A DNA stretch of 64,000 nt, taken from positions 1-64,000 of the forward strand of contig NZ_JASJEX010000003.1 in the NCBI RefSeq assembly GCF_030067705.1. Direction: 5' to 3'. Each line of letters begins with the position of its first letter. The stretch's first letter is position 1. The notes beneath the pieces were generated by a model, which worked only from the letters and a program-made list of their open reading frames with translations, was not told where the DNA came from and searched no databases. The position numbers were made by a program, and so were the translations under genes. The DNA is from Kribbibacterium absianum (GTDB lineage Bacteria > Actinomycetota > Coriobacteriia > Coriobacteriales > Atopobiaceae). Of this stretch, positions 41,800-50,383 are shown one piece after another.

Positions 41800-42597
41800 A
41801 TGGCGCATGCGGTTCAACAGGAAAACGTGGTCGCGCGGGCCTTGAGCTGGCTCGCCGACAAGGTCGACGCGGTTCTTCGCGTCTTTGCCGGGTGGGCGGC
41901 CCGGATCGACGCCATCCAGGAGCGCGAGGAGGCCCATGAGGCCGAGGAGGCCACCGAGCGCTCGCTCGGCATCCGGCCCCGCTGGCGATGGACGAACCTC
42001 CTTGTCCATGACAAGGAGGGGCGCATCTCGGTTCTCACCTGGGAGTTCTGGCGCTGCATGGTGGTGTGCTTCTGCGTCTGCGCCTGGATCGGCCATTGGC
42101 TCGAGATCCCCTACTGCACGTTCATGAGCCAGTTCGGCATCGTCGACCCGGACTACTCCGTCTGGCACGAGCCGTGGTTCACGCCCTACTGGGTCTACGG
42201 CATCGGCGCCGTGGCCATGACCTTCGTGCTGGAGCCGTTCAAGGACGCGATCGCGAGCCGGAGCAAGACCAAGGCCGGCGCGCTCGCCGAGGTGTTCGTG
42301 TACGCGACGGTCATCGCCGCCGTGCTCGAGACGGTCATCGGCCTCATCATCAACCAGCCCAACGAGCTGGGCGTCTACCCCTATTGGGACAACTCGGTGC
42401 TGCCGCTCAACATCCTTGGTCAGGGATGGCTCGTGAACGACCTGGTCATCGCCGTGGTCGCCGTCGTCTACCTCTACCTGATCTATCCGGCGGTCGATTG
42501 GGCGCTCGAGAAGATGCCCGCGTGGCTCTCGAACACGGTGTGCCTCGCACTGCTCGGTCTGGTCATTTGGGCCGGCGTGGCCACGTACCTGTTGTGA
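41800..42597 (+). CDS. Putative ABC-transporter type IV (CmpB-like) membrane protein
   Basis: A 265-residue integral membrane protein. After a cytoplasmic helical N-terminus with an acidic stretch (EREEAHEAEEATE), about five transmembrane helices follow. EFWRCMVVCFCVCAWIGHWLE, FTPYWVYGIGAVAMTFV and AVLETVIGLIIN resemble the ABC_trans_CmpB family, whose role is unclear. The ATG at 41800 follows GGAGGGA; an in-frame GTG at 41776 is less likely. A strong terminator follows. The upstream gap of 382 bases is otherwise empty. Confidence 0.75.
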   Translation: MAHAVQQENVVARALSWLADKVDAVLRVFAGWAARIDAIQEREEAHEAEEATERSLGIRPRWRWTNLLVHDKEGRISVLTWEFWRCMVVCFCVCAWIGHWLEIPYCTFMSQFGIVDPDYSVWHEPWFTPYWVYGIGAVAMTFVLEPFKDAIASRSKTKAGALAEVFVYATVIAAVLETVIGLIINQPNELGVYPYWDNSVLPLNILGQGWLVNDLVIAVVAVVYLYLIYPAVDWALEKMPAWLSNTVCLALLGLVIWAGVATYLL

Positions 42598-42616
42598 CGG
42601 GGGCGGGTCGCTCGAA

Positions 42617-42646
42617 GGCCGTCGGGGTTGCCCGGCGGCCTTTTTT
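42617..42646 (+). terminator. Terminator of the CmpB-like gene
   Basis: GGCCGTCGGG (42617-42626) and CCCGGCGGCC (42631-42640) form a 10-bp stem with one G-U pair and a 4-base loop followed by TTTTTT. Confidence 0.93.
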
Positions 42647-42780
42647 CGTGACGCGACGCGTCGGCCCCGGTCGTTCTGTGAGGGGATTATGAAACACTAG
42701 TTCTGCCTTTACCACGAGGGCAAAAGAACATGTGTTTGTGTATTCTAGGGACACAGGGCACACGACCGGAGGAGCACGGC

Positions 42781-43548
42781 ATGGAGGGGACGCTGGAGTA
42801 CGAGGCCACGACGTTCGAGCGGGAGTACCTGGAGGACCTGCAGGAACTGATGGAGGGCGCGCGCCCCGGCTTCTTGGCGCCGGCCGCCCCGCCGGTGTGG
42901 GGGCAGCGCCTCGCGCGGGTGTGGGCACCGGTGGAGCAAGGGGCCGAGAGGACCGTGCCCACGTGGGTGTACCAGTCTCCTCTGGGGCCACTGGGGATTC
43001 GGTGCACGGAGCGTGGGCTCGAGGCGCTCTGGTTCCTGGCCCGCGGCGAGCCGGGAGAAGACCCGTGGGAGGGCTGCGACCACTGGGGCGACGCACAGGC
43101 GGTGGATCCGGCCACGATTGAGGACCCGGTGCTGGCGGACGTGGTCGCATGGCTCGACGCCTATTGCGCAGGGGCCGATCCGGGCTTCACGCCGGCCCTT
43201 GACCTTGTGGGGACGCCGTTCCAGCAGGAGGTGTGGGAGGAGCTGCTCGCGATTCCTTACGGGGAGACGCGAACCTATGGGGACATCGCACGGACGCTCG
43301 CGGAGCGCCGGGGCATTCCGCGCATGGCAGCGCAGGCTGTGGGGCAAGCGCTGGGGAGGAACCCGGTCTGCATCGTGGTTCCCTGTCATCGCGTCCTGGG
43401 GTCCCACGGGGACATCACCGGCTACAGCGGCGGGCTGGCTCACAAGCGGGCGCTGTTGACGCTGGAGGGGACGGCCTTCCGAGAGGGGCGCTTGTGGCGG
43501 CCTCGTCGGGTGAGCGGCGCGGAGGCGCCGGAGGCGGTCGGTTCCTAG
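42781..43548 (+). CDS. ogt: Methylated-DNA-[protein]-cysteine S-methyltransferase
   Basis: Repairs O6-alkylguanine by irreversible transfer to its own cysteine. The 255-residue protein carries the C-terminal catalytic domain with GTPFQQEVWEELLAIPYGET, VGQALGRNP and the active-site PCHRVLGSHG, then GYSGGLAHKRALL. Before it lie a MGMT N-terminal domain (about 70-150) and a 65-residue Glu-rich N-terminus longer than usual. GGAGGAG precedes the ATG at 42781; a GTG-like upstream extension is not needed. TATTCT at 42738-42743 may be a -10 box. Confidence 0.95.
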   Translation: MEGTLEYEATTFEREYLEDLQELMEGARPGFLAPAAPPVWGQRLARVWAPVEQGAERTVPTWVYQSPLGPLGIRCTERGLEALWFLARGEPGEDPWEGCDHWGDAQAVDPATIEDPVLADVVAWLDAYCAGADPGFTPALDLVGTPFQQEVWEELLAIPYGETRTYGDIARTLAERRGIPRMAAQAVGQALGRNPVCIVVPCHRVLGSHGDITGYSGGLAHKRALLTLEGTAFREGRLWRPRRVSGAEAPEAVGS

Positions 43549-43567
43549 TTTTCGGCGTTGGGGGAGG

Positions 43568-44209
43568 TCAGTCCACGAACGGGTGGATACGGTGGCGGGC
43601 CCCGAGCTCGGCGCAGGGCTCGGCGCACCGGGCCTCCTCCTCGGCAGTGATCGTGGTGGCGACGGTGGTGAGGGTGGCCTCCATGCCGTTCTCGCGAGCG
43701 CGACGGACGAACTCGAGCAGTGCCGGGAAGGCCTCGTCGCCGAACGAGCTGCGGACGAGCTCTTGGTACCGGGCCGGGTCCGGATGGTTGAGGCTCACCG
43801 AGACCTCGTCGACGCAGGTCGCCAGCTCGGGTGTGATGTCCCGACCGTTGACGAGCGAGCCTTGGCCGTTCGTGTTCACGCGCACGCGCTTGTGCCAGCG
43901 TTCCTTCACGTGGGCGGCCGCCGCCAGGAGTGACGAAAGGTTCTCCGTGGGCTCTCCGAACCCACAGAAGACCACCTCGGAGGCGTCGGCCACCGTGAAG
44001 CCCTCGTCGTCAAAGGCGTCCAACGCCTGGACGGCCTCCTCGGCCGTCACGTCTCGCGTGAGCCACAGGCTGTCGGCCCGCCCCACCGCGTCGCAGGTCT
44101 GTCGGAGGCAGAAGGTGCACGCGCTTGGGCAGCGGTTGGTGAGGTTGACGTAGGCGCCGTCGCCCACGCGGTAGACGATCGTGCCGGGAACCCCGTGGGT
44201 CACGGACAT
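43568..44209 (-). CDS. TatD-linked radical SAM protein
   Basis: A 213-residue radical S-adenosylmethionine protein. The cluster motif CPSACTFCLR (CxxxCxxC) lies in VNLTNRCPSACTFC, preceded by IVYRVGDGAYVNLTN, which matches the TatD-associated radical SAM family. The GFGEPTENL segment and the RVNTNGQG region are SAM-binding elements. Its substrate is unknown. The start at 44209 follows GGAGGC. No tatD gene is in the window, so the usual partner is not adjacent. It is convergent with ogt, with the two stops 19 bases apart. Confidence 0.9.
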   Translation of the reverse strand: MSVTHGVPGTIVYRVGDGAYVNLTNRCPSACTFCLRQTCDAVGRADSLWLTRDVTAEEAVQALDAFDDEGFTVADASEVVFCGFGEPTENLSSLLAAAAHVKERWHKRVRVNTNGQGSLVNGRDITPELATCVDEVSVSLNHPDPARYQELVRSSFGDEAFPALLEFVRRARENGMEATLTTVATTITAEEEARCAEPCAELGARHRIHPFVD

Positions 44210-44336
44210 GGGATGCCTCCTTGGTCGCTGAGCGCGCACAGGATACGCCGGGCCCGCGTGCCCGTGCCCCTTCTCCTCGGCGATGACATCCCGTCCCGGC
44301 GACGACGCCCGGCCGGTGCGGGGGACGTCTCGCCCC

Positions 44337-44852
44337 CTACAGCCGTGTGACCAGCTCGCCCAGCGGACGGCTCTTCTCGTGCATCGGGCCGGGGTGGGCG
44401 TCCTCGGCCGGGTAACCGAGCGGCATCAGCGCTGCCACATGGTAGGACTCCGGCAGGTCGAACGCGACGCGCACCTCTTCCTGCGAGAACATCCCCACCC
44501 AGCAGCTGCCGAGGCCCTCGGCCCACGCGGCCAGCATGACCTGGTCCAGGCAGATGGAGGCGTCCATCTCGCCGAAATCGTAGCCAGGGTTGAGCTTAGA
44601 GTCGGAGGCCTCCGAGCGGTCGAAGCACATCATGAGCACCACCGGCGCGCCAAAGGTGCAGGGCGACAGCTCGGCGATCTTCGCGCGCGCCTCGTCGCTC
44701 TCCAGCACGTAGAGGCGCTGGGGCTGCTTGTTGCGGGCGGTGGGGGAGATGCCGGCGACCGAAAGCACACGGTCGAGCGTCTCCGGCTCGACGGGGCGGT
44801 CGGAGAACGCGCGCACGGAGTAGCGGTCGCGGAGGAGGGGGAGGAGGTCCAT
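44337..44852 (-). CDS. Nitroreductase-family protein
   Basis: A 171-residue FMN flavoprotein of the NADH-dependent nitroreductase family. The N-terminal RYSVRAFSDRPVEPE carries the R-(S/Y)-(V/I)-R phosphate-binding motif, and AGISPTARNKQPQRLYVL and GLGSCWVGMF are the FMN-contact regions. Small members of this type reduce nitro compounds, quinones or act in other flavin chemistry; substrate unknown. The start at 44852 follows GAAAGGAA. It is separated by 127 bases from the radical SAM gene and divergent from the ABC operon. Confidence 0.9.
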   Translation of the reverse strand: MDLLPLLRDRYSVRAFSDRPVEPETLDRVLSVAGISPTARNKQPQRLYVLESDEARAKIAELSPCTFGAPVVLMMCFDRSEASDSKLNPGYDFGEMDASICLDQVMLAAWAEGLGSCWVGMFSQEEVRVAFDLPESYHVAALMPLGYPAEDAHPGPMHEKSRPLGELVTRL

Positions 44853-45006
44853 GGGGTTCCTTTCGACGTTGGCGCAGCCGAGGGCTCGTTCGGGGGCCTC
44901 TCGCCGGGCACCGAGATTTCGTCCCCATAAAACAATCCTGCAACGGCCGAAAGCGGGTGCCTGCACACCCCACAATAGGAGACCGCAAGCGATTTAGCGC
45001 GCTAAA

Positions 45007-45039
45007 GTGCCCCGAACCGAGGAGAGCGGTCCGGGGCAC
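45007..45039 (+). promoter_or_regulatory. Hairpin in the leader of the amino-acid ABC operon
   Basis: GTGCCCCG (45007-45014) and CGGGGCAC (45032-45039) enclose a second stem CCG and CGG. The hairpin ends 13 bases before the Shine-Dalgarno GGGGGA, so it could influence translation or read-through. There is no T run, and no known riboswitch was recognised. Confidence 0.5.
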
Positions 45040-45058
45040 CCGACACAAAGGGGGAACC

Positions 45059-45919
45059 ATGCAGACCCGTCGTCAGTTCTTTGGTGCCACGTCCGCCTTC
45101 GCCCTGACCGCGTTGCTCGCCGGTTGCGGCGGCACCACCGGCGCCTCGACGGATGCCAAGACCACCGGCGCCAGTGACTCCGCGTCGAGCGACGGCGCGA
45201 CCGGCGCCGCCTCCACCGGGACGCTGATCGTGGGCTTCGACGCCGGCTACCCGCCCTACGGCTACGTGGGCGACGACGGCTCCTACACCGGCTTCGACCT
45301 GGATCTGGCTCAGGCCGTCTGCGACAAGAACGGATGGGAGGTCCAGCTGGAGCCCATCGACTGGGACGCCAAGGACGCGCTGCTCGGCTCCGGGCAGATC
45401 AACTGCATCTGGAACGGCTTCACGATGGAGGGCCGCGAGGACGACTACACTTTCTCGGAGCCCTACATGCTCAACGAGCAGGTCGTGGTCGTGAAGGCCG
45501 ACAGCGACATCAAGTCCATGGAGGACCTCGCCGGCAAGACGGTGCTCACCCAGGTGGACTCCGCCGCCCTCGACGTGCTGCAGGGCGACCAGGCGGACCT
45601 CGCCGGCACCTTCAAGGAGCTGCAGACCATCGGCGACTACAACAACGCGTTCATGCAGCTGGAGAGCGGCATGGTCGACGCCGTGGCCTGCGACCTCTCC
45701 ATCGCGGACTATCAGATGGCCGCCAAGCCGGACGAGTTCCGCACGCTCGGCGCCCTCTCCAGCGAGCACTACGCCGTGGGCTTCGCCAAGGGCGACACCG
45801 CGACCGCCGACGCCGTCAACGCCGCGCTCAAGGAGCTCGACCGCGACGGCACCGTCAAGGAGCTCTGCGAGAAGTACGCCGACCAGGGCATGTCCTACGA
45901 CAACTGGGTGCTCGAGTAG
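45059..45919 (+). CDS. Polar amino-acid ABC transporter, substrate-binding lipoprotein
   Basis: A 286-residue extracytoplasmic solute-binding protein of family 3. Its signal has RRQFFG, a twin-arginine-like motif, and a lipobox LLAGC with Cys23, so it may be exported by Tat and then lipidated. A Ser/Thr/Ala-rich linker follows, then the fold with GYPPYGYVGDDGSYTGFDLDLAQAV and KADSDIKSMEDLAGKTV. Specificity among polar amino acids cannot be read. GGGGGA precedes the ATG at 45059. It heads a three-gene operon with the permease (24 bases downstream) and the ATPase. Confidence 0.93.
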   Translation: MQTRRQFFGATSAFALTALLAGCGGTTGASTDAKTTGASDSASSDGATGAASTGTLIVGFDAGYPPYGYVGDDGSYTGFDLDLAQAVCDKNGWEVQLEPIDWDAKDALLGSGQINCIWNGFTMEGREDDYTFSEPYMLNEQVVVVKADSDIKSMEDLAGKTVLTQVDSAALDVLQGDQADLAGTFKELQTIGDYNNAFMQLESGMVDAVACDLSIADYQMAAKPDEFRTLGALSSEHYAVGFAKGDTATADAVNAALKELDRDGTVKELCEKYADQGMSYDNWVLE

Positions 45920-45943
45920 CGCGGCCTTAAGGAGGGCGATCCA

Positions 45944-46597
45944 GTGGAATTCTCCGTGATGCTCGAGCTCCTGTTCTCGGGCCTGCTCTTCACGCTCGAG
46001 ATCTTTGTCGTGACGCTGGTGGGCGCGCTGCCCCTCGGCGTCCCGGTGGCGCTCGCGCGCATGAGCAAGCACAAGTGGCTCGCCTGGATCGCCCGGATCT
46101 ACATCTCGGTCATGCGCGGCACGCCGCTCATGCTGCAGCTCATGGCCATCATGTTCGGGCCCTACTACCTGTTCCACCTCAACATGGGGCCGGACTGGAA
46201 GTACTGGGCCTGCGGCATCGGCTTCATCATCAACTATGCGGCGTACTTCGCGGAGATCTACCGCTCCGGCCTCCAGTCCATCGCGCGCGGCCAGCACGAG
46301 GCCGCCGAGGTGCTCGGCTACACCCGGGCCCAGGCCTTCACGCGCATCGTGCTGCCGCAGGTGGTCAAGCGCGTCCTGCCGGCCATCGGCAACGAGGTCA
46401 TCACGCTCGTGAAGGACACCTCCCTGGCGTTCGTCCTCGGCATCATGGAGATGTTCAGCCAGGCCAAGGCCCTTGCCGCGAGCCAGGTGTCGATGGTGCC
46501 CTACGCCATCGCCGCCCTCATCTACTGGGTGTTCAACTTCATCGTGGAGATGGCGCTCACCCGGGTGGAGAAGCAGCTGGCCTATTATCACGATTAG
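45944..46597 (+). CDS. Polar amino-acid ABC transporter, permease
   Basis: A 217-residue HisM/GlnP-type inner-membrane permease with about five transmembrane helices. The EAA loop that docks the ATPase is [20 protein letters not shown], and [15 protein letters not shown] is the typical amino-acid-permease segment. The GTG start at 45944 follows AAGGAGGG. It probably works as a homodimer since only one permease gene is present. It is followed by the ATPase across 55 bases. Confidence 0.93.
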   Translation: MEFSVMLELLFSGLLFTLEIFVVTLVGALPLGVPVALARMSKHKWLAWIARIYISVMRGTPLMLQLMAIMFGPYYLFHLNMGPDWKYWACGIGFIINYAAYFAEIYRSGLQSIARGQHEAAEVLGYTRAQAFTRIVLPQVVKRVLPAIGNEVITLVKDTSLAFVLGIMEMFSQAKALAASQVSMVPYAIAALIYWVFNFIVEMALTRVEKQLAYYHD

Positions 46598-46652
46598 AAC
46601 TTGCTCGGGGCGGGGGCACGGCGTCCCCGCCCCGTCCTGTCTGGAGGGACCC

Positions 46653-47426
46653 ATGGCCGAGAACCCCACGCTCCTCTCGCTCGGCAACGCGCGCAAGAGC
46701 TTCGGCGACAACGAGGTGCTGCGGGACATCTCGCTCGACGTGAAGAAGGGCGAGGTGGTTGCCGTCATCGGACCATCCGGTGGCGGCAAGTCCACCCTGC
46801 TGCGCTGCTGCACGCTGCTGGAACGTCTCGACGGGGGCTCTTTGGCCTTCGGGGACCTCGCCGTCGCCGAGCAGGACGAGCGGGGCGTCGCCGTGTACGC
46901 CGGCCCCTCGGTGCTGAAGGACGCCCGCTCCCGCTTCGGCCTCGTGTTCCAGAACTTCAACCTGTTCCCGCACTGGACGGTGCTGCGCAACGTGGCGGAC
47001 GCCCCCGTGGCCGTGCAGGGCCGCGACAAGACCGAGGCCGAGCAAGAGGCACGGGCGCTTCTTGCGAAGATGGGGCTGGCGGCCGAGGAGGGGAAGGTGC
47101 CCTGCGAGCTCTCCGGCGGCCAGCAGCAACGCGTGGCCATCGCCCGGGCCCTCGCGCTGCACCCGGACGTGCTCTTCTTCGACGAGCCCACGAGCGCCCT
47201 GGACCCGGAGCTCACGGCCGAGGTGCTCAAGGTCATCCGCGGCCTCGCTGCCGAGGACATGACGATGGTGATCGTGACCCACGAGATGGCGTTCGCCCGC
47301 GACGTGGCCGACCGCGTCGTCTTCATGGACGGCGGCGTCATCGTGGAGCAGGGCCCCGCTGACCAGGTCATCAACCACCCGCGCGAGGAGCGCACCCGCG
47401 CGTTCCTAGAGCGCGTGGGGGAGTAG
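46653..47426 (+). CDS. Polar amino-acid ABC transporter, ATP-binding protein
   Basis: A 257-residue ATPase with Walker [10 protein letters not shown], a Q-loop in [13 protein letters not shown], signature [15 protein letters not shown], Walker [15 protein letters not shown] and switch His in TVIVTHEM-like VIVTHEMAF, matching GlnQ/HisP-type proteins. An insertion between the first strand and the Q-loop (about 65-95) is larger than in GlnQ. The ATG at 46653 follows GGAGGG; the frame extends upstream without family similarity. No terminator was found before the convergent DUF4143 ATPase gene two bases away. Confidence 0.95.
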   Translation: MAENPTLLSLGNARKSFGDNEVLRDISLDVKKGEVVAVIGPSGGGKSTLLRCCTLLERLDGGSLAFGDLAVAEQDERGVAVYAGPSVLKDARSRFGLVFQNFNLFPHWTVLRNVADAPVAVQGRDKTEAEQEARALLAKMGLAAEEGKVPCELSGGQQQRVAIARALALHPDVLFFDEPTSALDPELTAEVLKVIRGLAAEDMTMVIVTHEMAFARDVADRVVFMDGGVIVEQGPADQVINHPREERTRAFLERVGE

Positions 47427-47428
47427 GG

Positions 47429-48778
47429 TCAGACGGCGTCCGTGCCGAGGCAAAAGGCGGCGTACAGCGGGAGCGACCGGAGCTCCATGCCGGTCTTCTC
47501 GTCGACGGAGCGTCCGAACTGCTTCGTCGAGAGCCGCACGGCGTAGGGAGAGCGCGCCTCTGTCATGAAGCGCTTCAGCGTCCGCGCGCCCACATTGCGC
47601 CCGGACTTGACCTCCACGGGCACAACGCGTGCGAGCCGGTCCTGATACACGAAATCCAGCTCTCCCGAACCGCCGGACTTTCCTGGGGTCCAGTAGAACG
47701 TTTCGATGCCGTTGGCCTCGAAGGCCTGCATGGTCGCATTCTCCGCCAGCCCCCCTCGGAAGTCCGCAGAGAGCAACGGGCGCACGTTGGGGTCCAGGTA
47801 GGTCTCGGCCCCGATCCCGAACTGGTGGAACATGATGCCCGTGTCCGCGACGAACACTTTGAAGAACGACCCGTCCTCATCGCCGGCCGGCGTGAGCGGC
47901 GCCGAGGTGTCATGTGTCAGGTTCTGCTGGCTCACGATGCCGGCGGCCTCGAGCCACTCCAGAGGCTCCAAGAGGCGGGAGCGACGTCCTCCCCGCTCCA
48001 CATCGGCGTACTTGAACTTCTTCGTGGAGGAGCGCACGAGTTGTTGGGGGGCACTCTTCCAGACCCGGAGCGCGGCGGCTCCGCTGATGCCGTTCTCGGG
48101 GTCCGTCATGTCCGAAACGTAGGTGTCGACGATTTCCCGTTGCTGTTCCCGCACGGGCTCAAAGCCTTGGTTGCTGAGGGAGGCGAGGACCGGGCGGGGC
48201 ATGCCCCCCACGACGGTCCAGCGGTCGAAGAGCTCCAGGGCTCGGTCATGGAGGACGTAGGGCTCGAGACTCCGGGCATGCTCGCGGATGGCCTCTGCCA
48301 TGGGGCACTGGTCGTAGGCCCAGAGGAACTCCTCGAAATCCAGAGGATGGAGCTCCTCTTGCTGCACACCGGAGGGGAACGGCAGCTCGCGCCTCTTGAG
48401 GGTCACGCCAAAGAGGCTGCCCGTGGCGATGATTGGCTGCCCGGTTCCGGAGAAGAACCGCAGCGAGTTGAGGGCGCGCTCCGACAGCTGGACCTCGTCG
48501 AAGATGAGGAGCGTCGCAGGGGTGACGGCGCGGCCGGCATAATCGCTGATTCTGCGCAGGATACCCTCGACGTCGCTGGTCGGACCAGCGAAAACGGCGT
48601 CCATCCGTGCGAGGTCCGTCTGGAAGTCCAGCTTGACCCAGTCGTCGTCGAAGAGGGAGCGCCCGGCCTCCTCGGCAAGGTAGGTCTTGCCGCAGCGGCG
48701 CACCCCTTTGATGAGCAGCGGGCGCGAGCAGCCCTCTTCCTTCCAGCGGCGCACCACGGTCATGAGTTTTCGTTTCAT
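47429..48778 (-). CDS. AAA_14/DUF4143-type ATPase
   Basis: A 449-residue ATPase with N-terminal P-loop LLIKGVRRCGKTYLAEE (Walker A GVRRCGKT, a variant), Walker B TLLIFDEVQ and sensor IIATGSLFG, then a C-terminal DUF4143 domain with ELDFVYQD and PVEVKSGRNVGA, an endonuclease-like (PD-(D/E)xK) signature. These proteins are common, often mobile, and of unknown function. ATG 48778 is chosen because GGGAGC lies 5 bases before it; two earlier in-frame ATGs (48790, 48802) lack that. A palindrome upstream suggests autoregulation. Convergent with the ABC operon. Confidence 0.88.
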   Translation of the reverse strand: MKRKLMTVVRRWKEEGCSRPLLIKGVRRCGKTYLAEEAGRSLFDDDWVKLDFQTDLARMDAVFAGPTSDVEGILRRISDYAGRAVTPATLLIFDEVQLSERALNSLRFFSGTGQPIIATGSLFGVTLKRRELPFPSGVQQEELHPLDFEEFLWAYDQCPMAEAIREHARSLEPYVLHDRALELFDRWTVVGGMPRPVLASLSNQGFEPVREQQREIVDTYVSDMTDPENGISGAAALRVWKSAPQQLVRSSTKKFKYADVERGGRRSRLLEPLEWLEAAGIVSQQNLTHDTSAPLTPAGDEDGSFFKVFVADTGIMFHQFGIGAETYLDPNVRPLLSADFRGGLAENATMQAFEANGIETFYWTPGKSGGSGELDFVYQDRLARVVPVEVKSGRNVGARTLKRFMTEARSPYAVRLSTKQFGRSVDEKTGMELRSLPLYAAFCLGTDAV

Positions 48779-48810
48779 GGGCGCTCCCATTGCTCGATTC
48801 ATGACGGAAG

Positions 48811-48838
48811 TGACACGATTCTACGATAATTCGTGTCA
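48811..48838 (-). promoter_or_regulatory. Palindromic operator upstream of the DUF4143 ATPase
   Basis: TGACACGA (48811-48818) and TCGTGTCA (48831-48838) are perfect 8-bp arms with ATT and AAT continuing the symmetry inside, 33 bases upstream of the start codon. It is a good size and place for a repressor site. Confidence 0.6.
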
Positions 48839-48868
48839 TCTGAGGCAAAAACCGAATTCCAAAACCGA

Positions 48869-50230
48869 CTACAGCAACCCGGCCTGCCCCAGCGTCGCGG
48901 CGGCTCTCCTCGTCTCGATGGACCCTCGCACCTCGGGCCAGCTGGGGCGCCGTGTCGCGCGGTCGCCGTCCGGCCAGTCGCGGCATTGCTGCCAGACCTG
49001 CTGGTGGAACGCCTCCACGGCCGGGTCGAAGCGCAGGTAGCTGGGCTGCAGCGGGCGCACGAGATGCAGGTCGCCCGCCTCGCGCACGCGCGAGAGCGCC
49101 ACGTAGAGCTGGCCGGTCTCGAAGCAGGCGGGGTCGAGGTTCATCTTGTCCAAGGTGAGCCCCTGGGCCTTGTGGATGGTCATGGCCCAGGCGAGCCGCA
49201 GCGGCAGCTGCTTGAACGTGCCGGCGACGCGCTCCTTGAGCTTGCCGGTGCCGGGCTCCTTCTCGTAGTCGATGGACTCCCAGGTGGCGACCTCCACGCG
49301 CACGGTCTCGCCGTCGTCCTTGTCCACGGTCACGGACTTCGGCCCCAGGTTTGCGACGGTCCCCAGCGTGCCGTTCACCCACCGGCCTTCGGGGTCGTTC
49401 TTGAGGAAGACCACGCGCGCGCCCACCTTGAGGGTCAGGACGTCCGCCGCGGGGCCCACCTTGCCCACCGAGCCCTTGCGCACGGCCTCGTAGGTGCGCT
49501 CGCGTCCGGGCAACCGTCGGAGTTCCGCCGCGTTCTTGGCGTCGACCACCTTGTTGTAGGCGGCGAGGTAGGGCGCGCCCTCCAGCTCGTCCGGCGACGA
49601 CTCCTGCGCGATCCACCCCAGGCCCAGCTCGTTGCCGTGGCGCACCTGGTTGAGCGCCCGGAGGAACCCGCCGTCGGACTGGCGGTGCTGTTCCCGCAGC
49701 ACGTGCGGGTGGAAGCCCCAGGCGTCCCAGTGAAGCCCCTGGAAGCAGTAGGGGCCGCGCCACAGGGCCTCGTAGGCGTCGAGGAGCGCGTCGCGGTCCG
49801 CGCCCGTCACCACCGGCGGCAGCTGGCAGAGGTCTCCCACCACCACGAGCTGTGGGGTTCGGCGCATCTTCTCAAGGCTCTCGCAGACGGCGTCGAACGC
49901 GTCCACGCGCAGCATCGACACCTCGTCGATGATGACGGCGTCGGCGTTCTCCAGCGTGGGCACCACGCGGGCGCGCCCCGGTTGGCGCACGCCGAGCCCC
50001 AGTTGGAACGCCCGGTGCACGGTGGAGCCGCGCACGTTCAGTGCGGCCACGCCGGTGGGGGCGCAGACCACGACGCTCTTGCCGTGGCGCTTGAGCTGCC
50101 GGCGCGCCTCGTCGATCACATGGGACTTGCCCGCGCCGGCGCCTCCCGTCAGAAAGACGTTCTCGCCGGAGAGAATGGAGTCCAGTGCAGCCTGTTGCGA
50201 CGGGTCCATGGGCGCGGGCTTGCTCGGCAC
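48869..50230 (-). CDS. Pif1-like DNA helicase
   Basis: A 453-residue superfamily 1B helicase. Motif I is TGGAGAGKSHVIDEA, followed by VVCAPTGVAALNVRGSTVHR (Ia), IIDEVSMLR (II), VVGDLCQLPPV (III) and AMTIHKAQGLTLDKM near the C-terminus, all matching Pif1/Dda-type 5'-3' helicases. The GTG at 50230 follows GAGGAGG by 4 bases; ATG 50209 is the alternative. The frame extends far upstream but those residues overlap the rph region and lack similarity. Role in replication or repair is inference. Confidence 0.92.
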   Translation of the reverse strand: MPSKPAPMDPSQQAALDSILSGENVFLTGGAGAGKSHVIDEARRQLKRHGKSVVVCAPTGVAALNVRGSTVHRAFQLGLGVRQPGRARVVPTLENADAVIIDEVSMLRVDAFDAVCESLEKMRRTPQLVVVGDLCQLPPVVTGADRDALLDAYEALWRGPYCFQGLHWDAWGFHPHVLREQHRQSDGGFLRALNQVRHGNELGLGWIAQESSPDELEGAPYLAAYNKVVDAKNAAELRRLPGRERTYEAVRKGSVGKVGPAADVLTLKVGARVVFLKNDPEGRWVNGTLGTVANLGPKSVTVDKDDGETVRVEVATWESIDYEKEPGTGKLKERVAGTFKQLPLRLAWAMTIHKAQGLTLDKMNLDPACFETGQLYVALSRVREAGDLHLVRPLQPSYLRFDPAVEAFHQQVWQQCRDWPDGDRATRRPSWPEVRGSIETRRAAATLGQAGLL

Positions 50231-50383
50231 GGGGCCTCCTCTCTCGCTCGGTCCGCCCAGTATAGGCGCTCGCCGCAAGGCTGGCATGTGCCGCACGGCG
50301 CTCTGCGGAGACGCATCGTCACCAAAAGCAGCCCCGTCTCCGGGCGTATCATGCGAGACCACACGCCATCGAGAGGAACCCCC

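Noticed and set aside
41307-42597. Prophage remnant around the CD1375-like gene
   Set aside because: Flanking genes are purL and housekeeping or transport functions; no integrase, terminase, capsid or tail genes and no attachment-site duplication seen.
48779-48802. Earlier ATG starts of the DUF4143 ATPase at 48790 and 48802
   Set aside because: They lack a Shine-Dalgarno, whereas ATG 48778 has GGGAGC five bases upstream.
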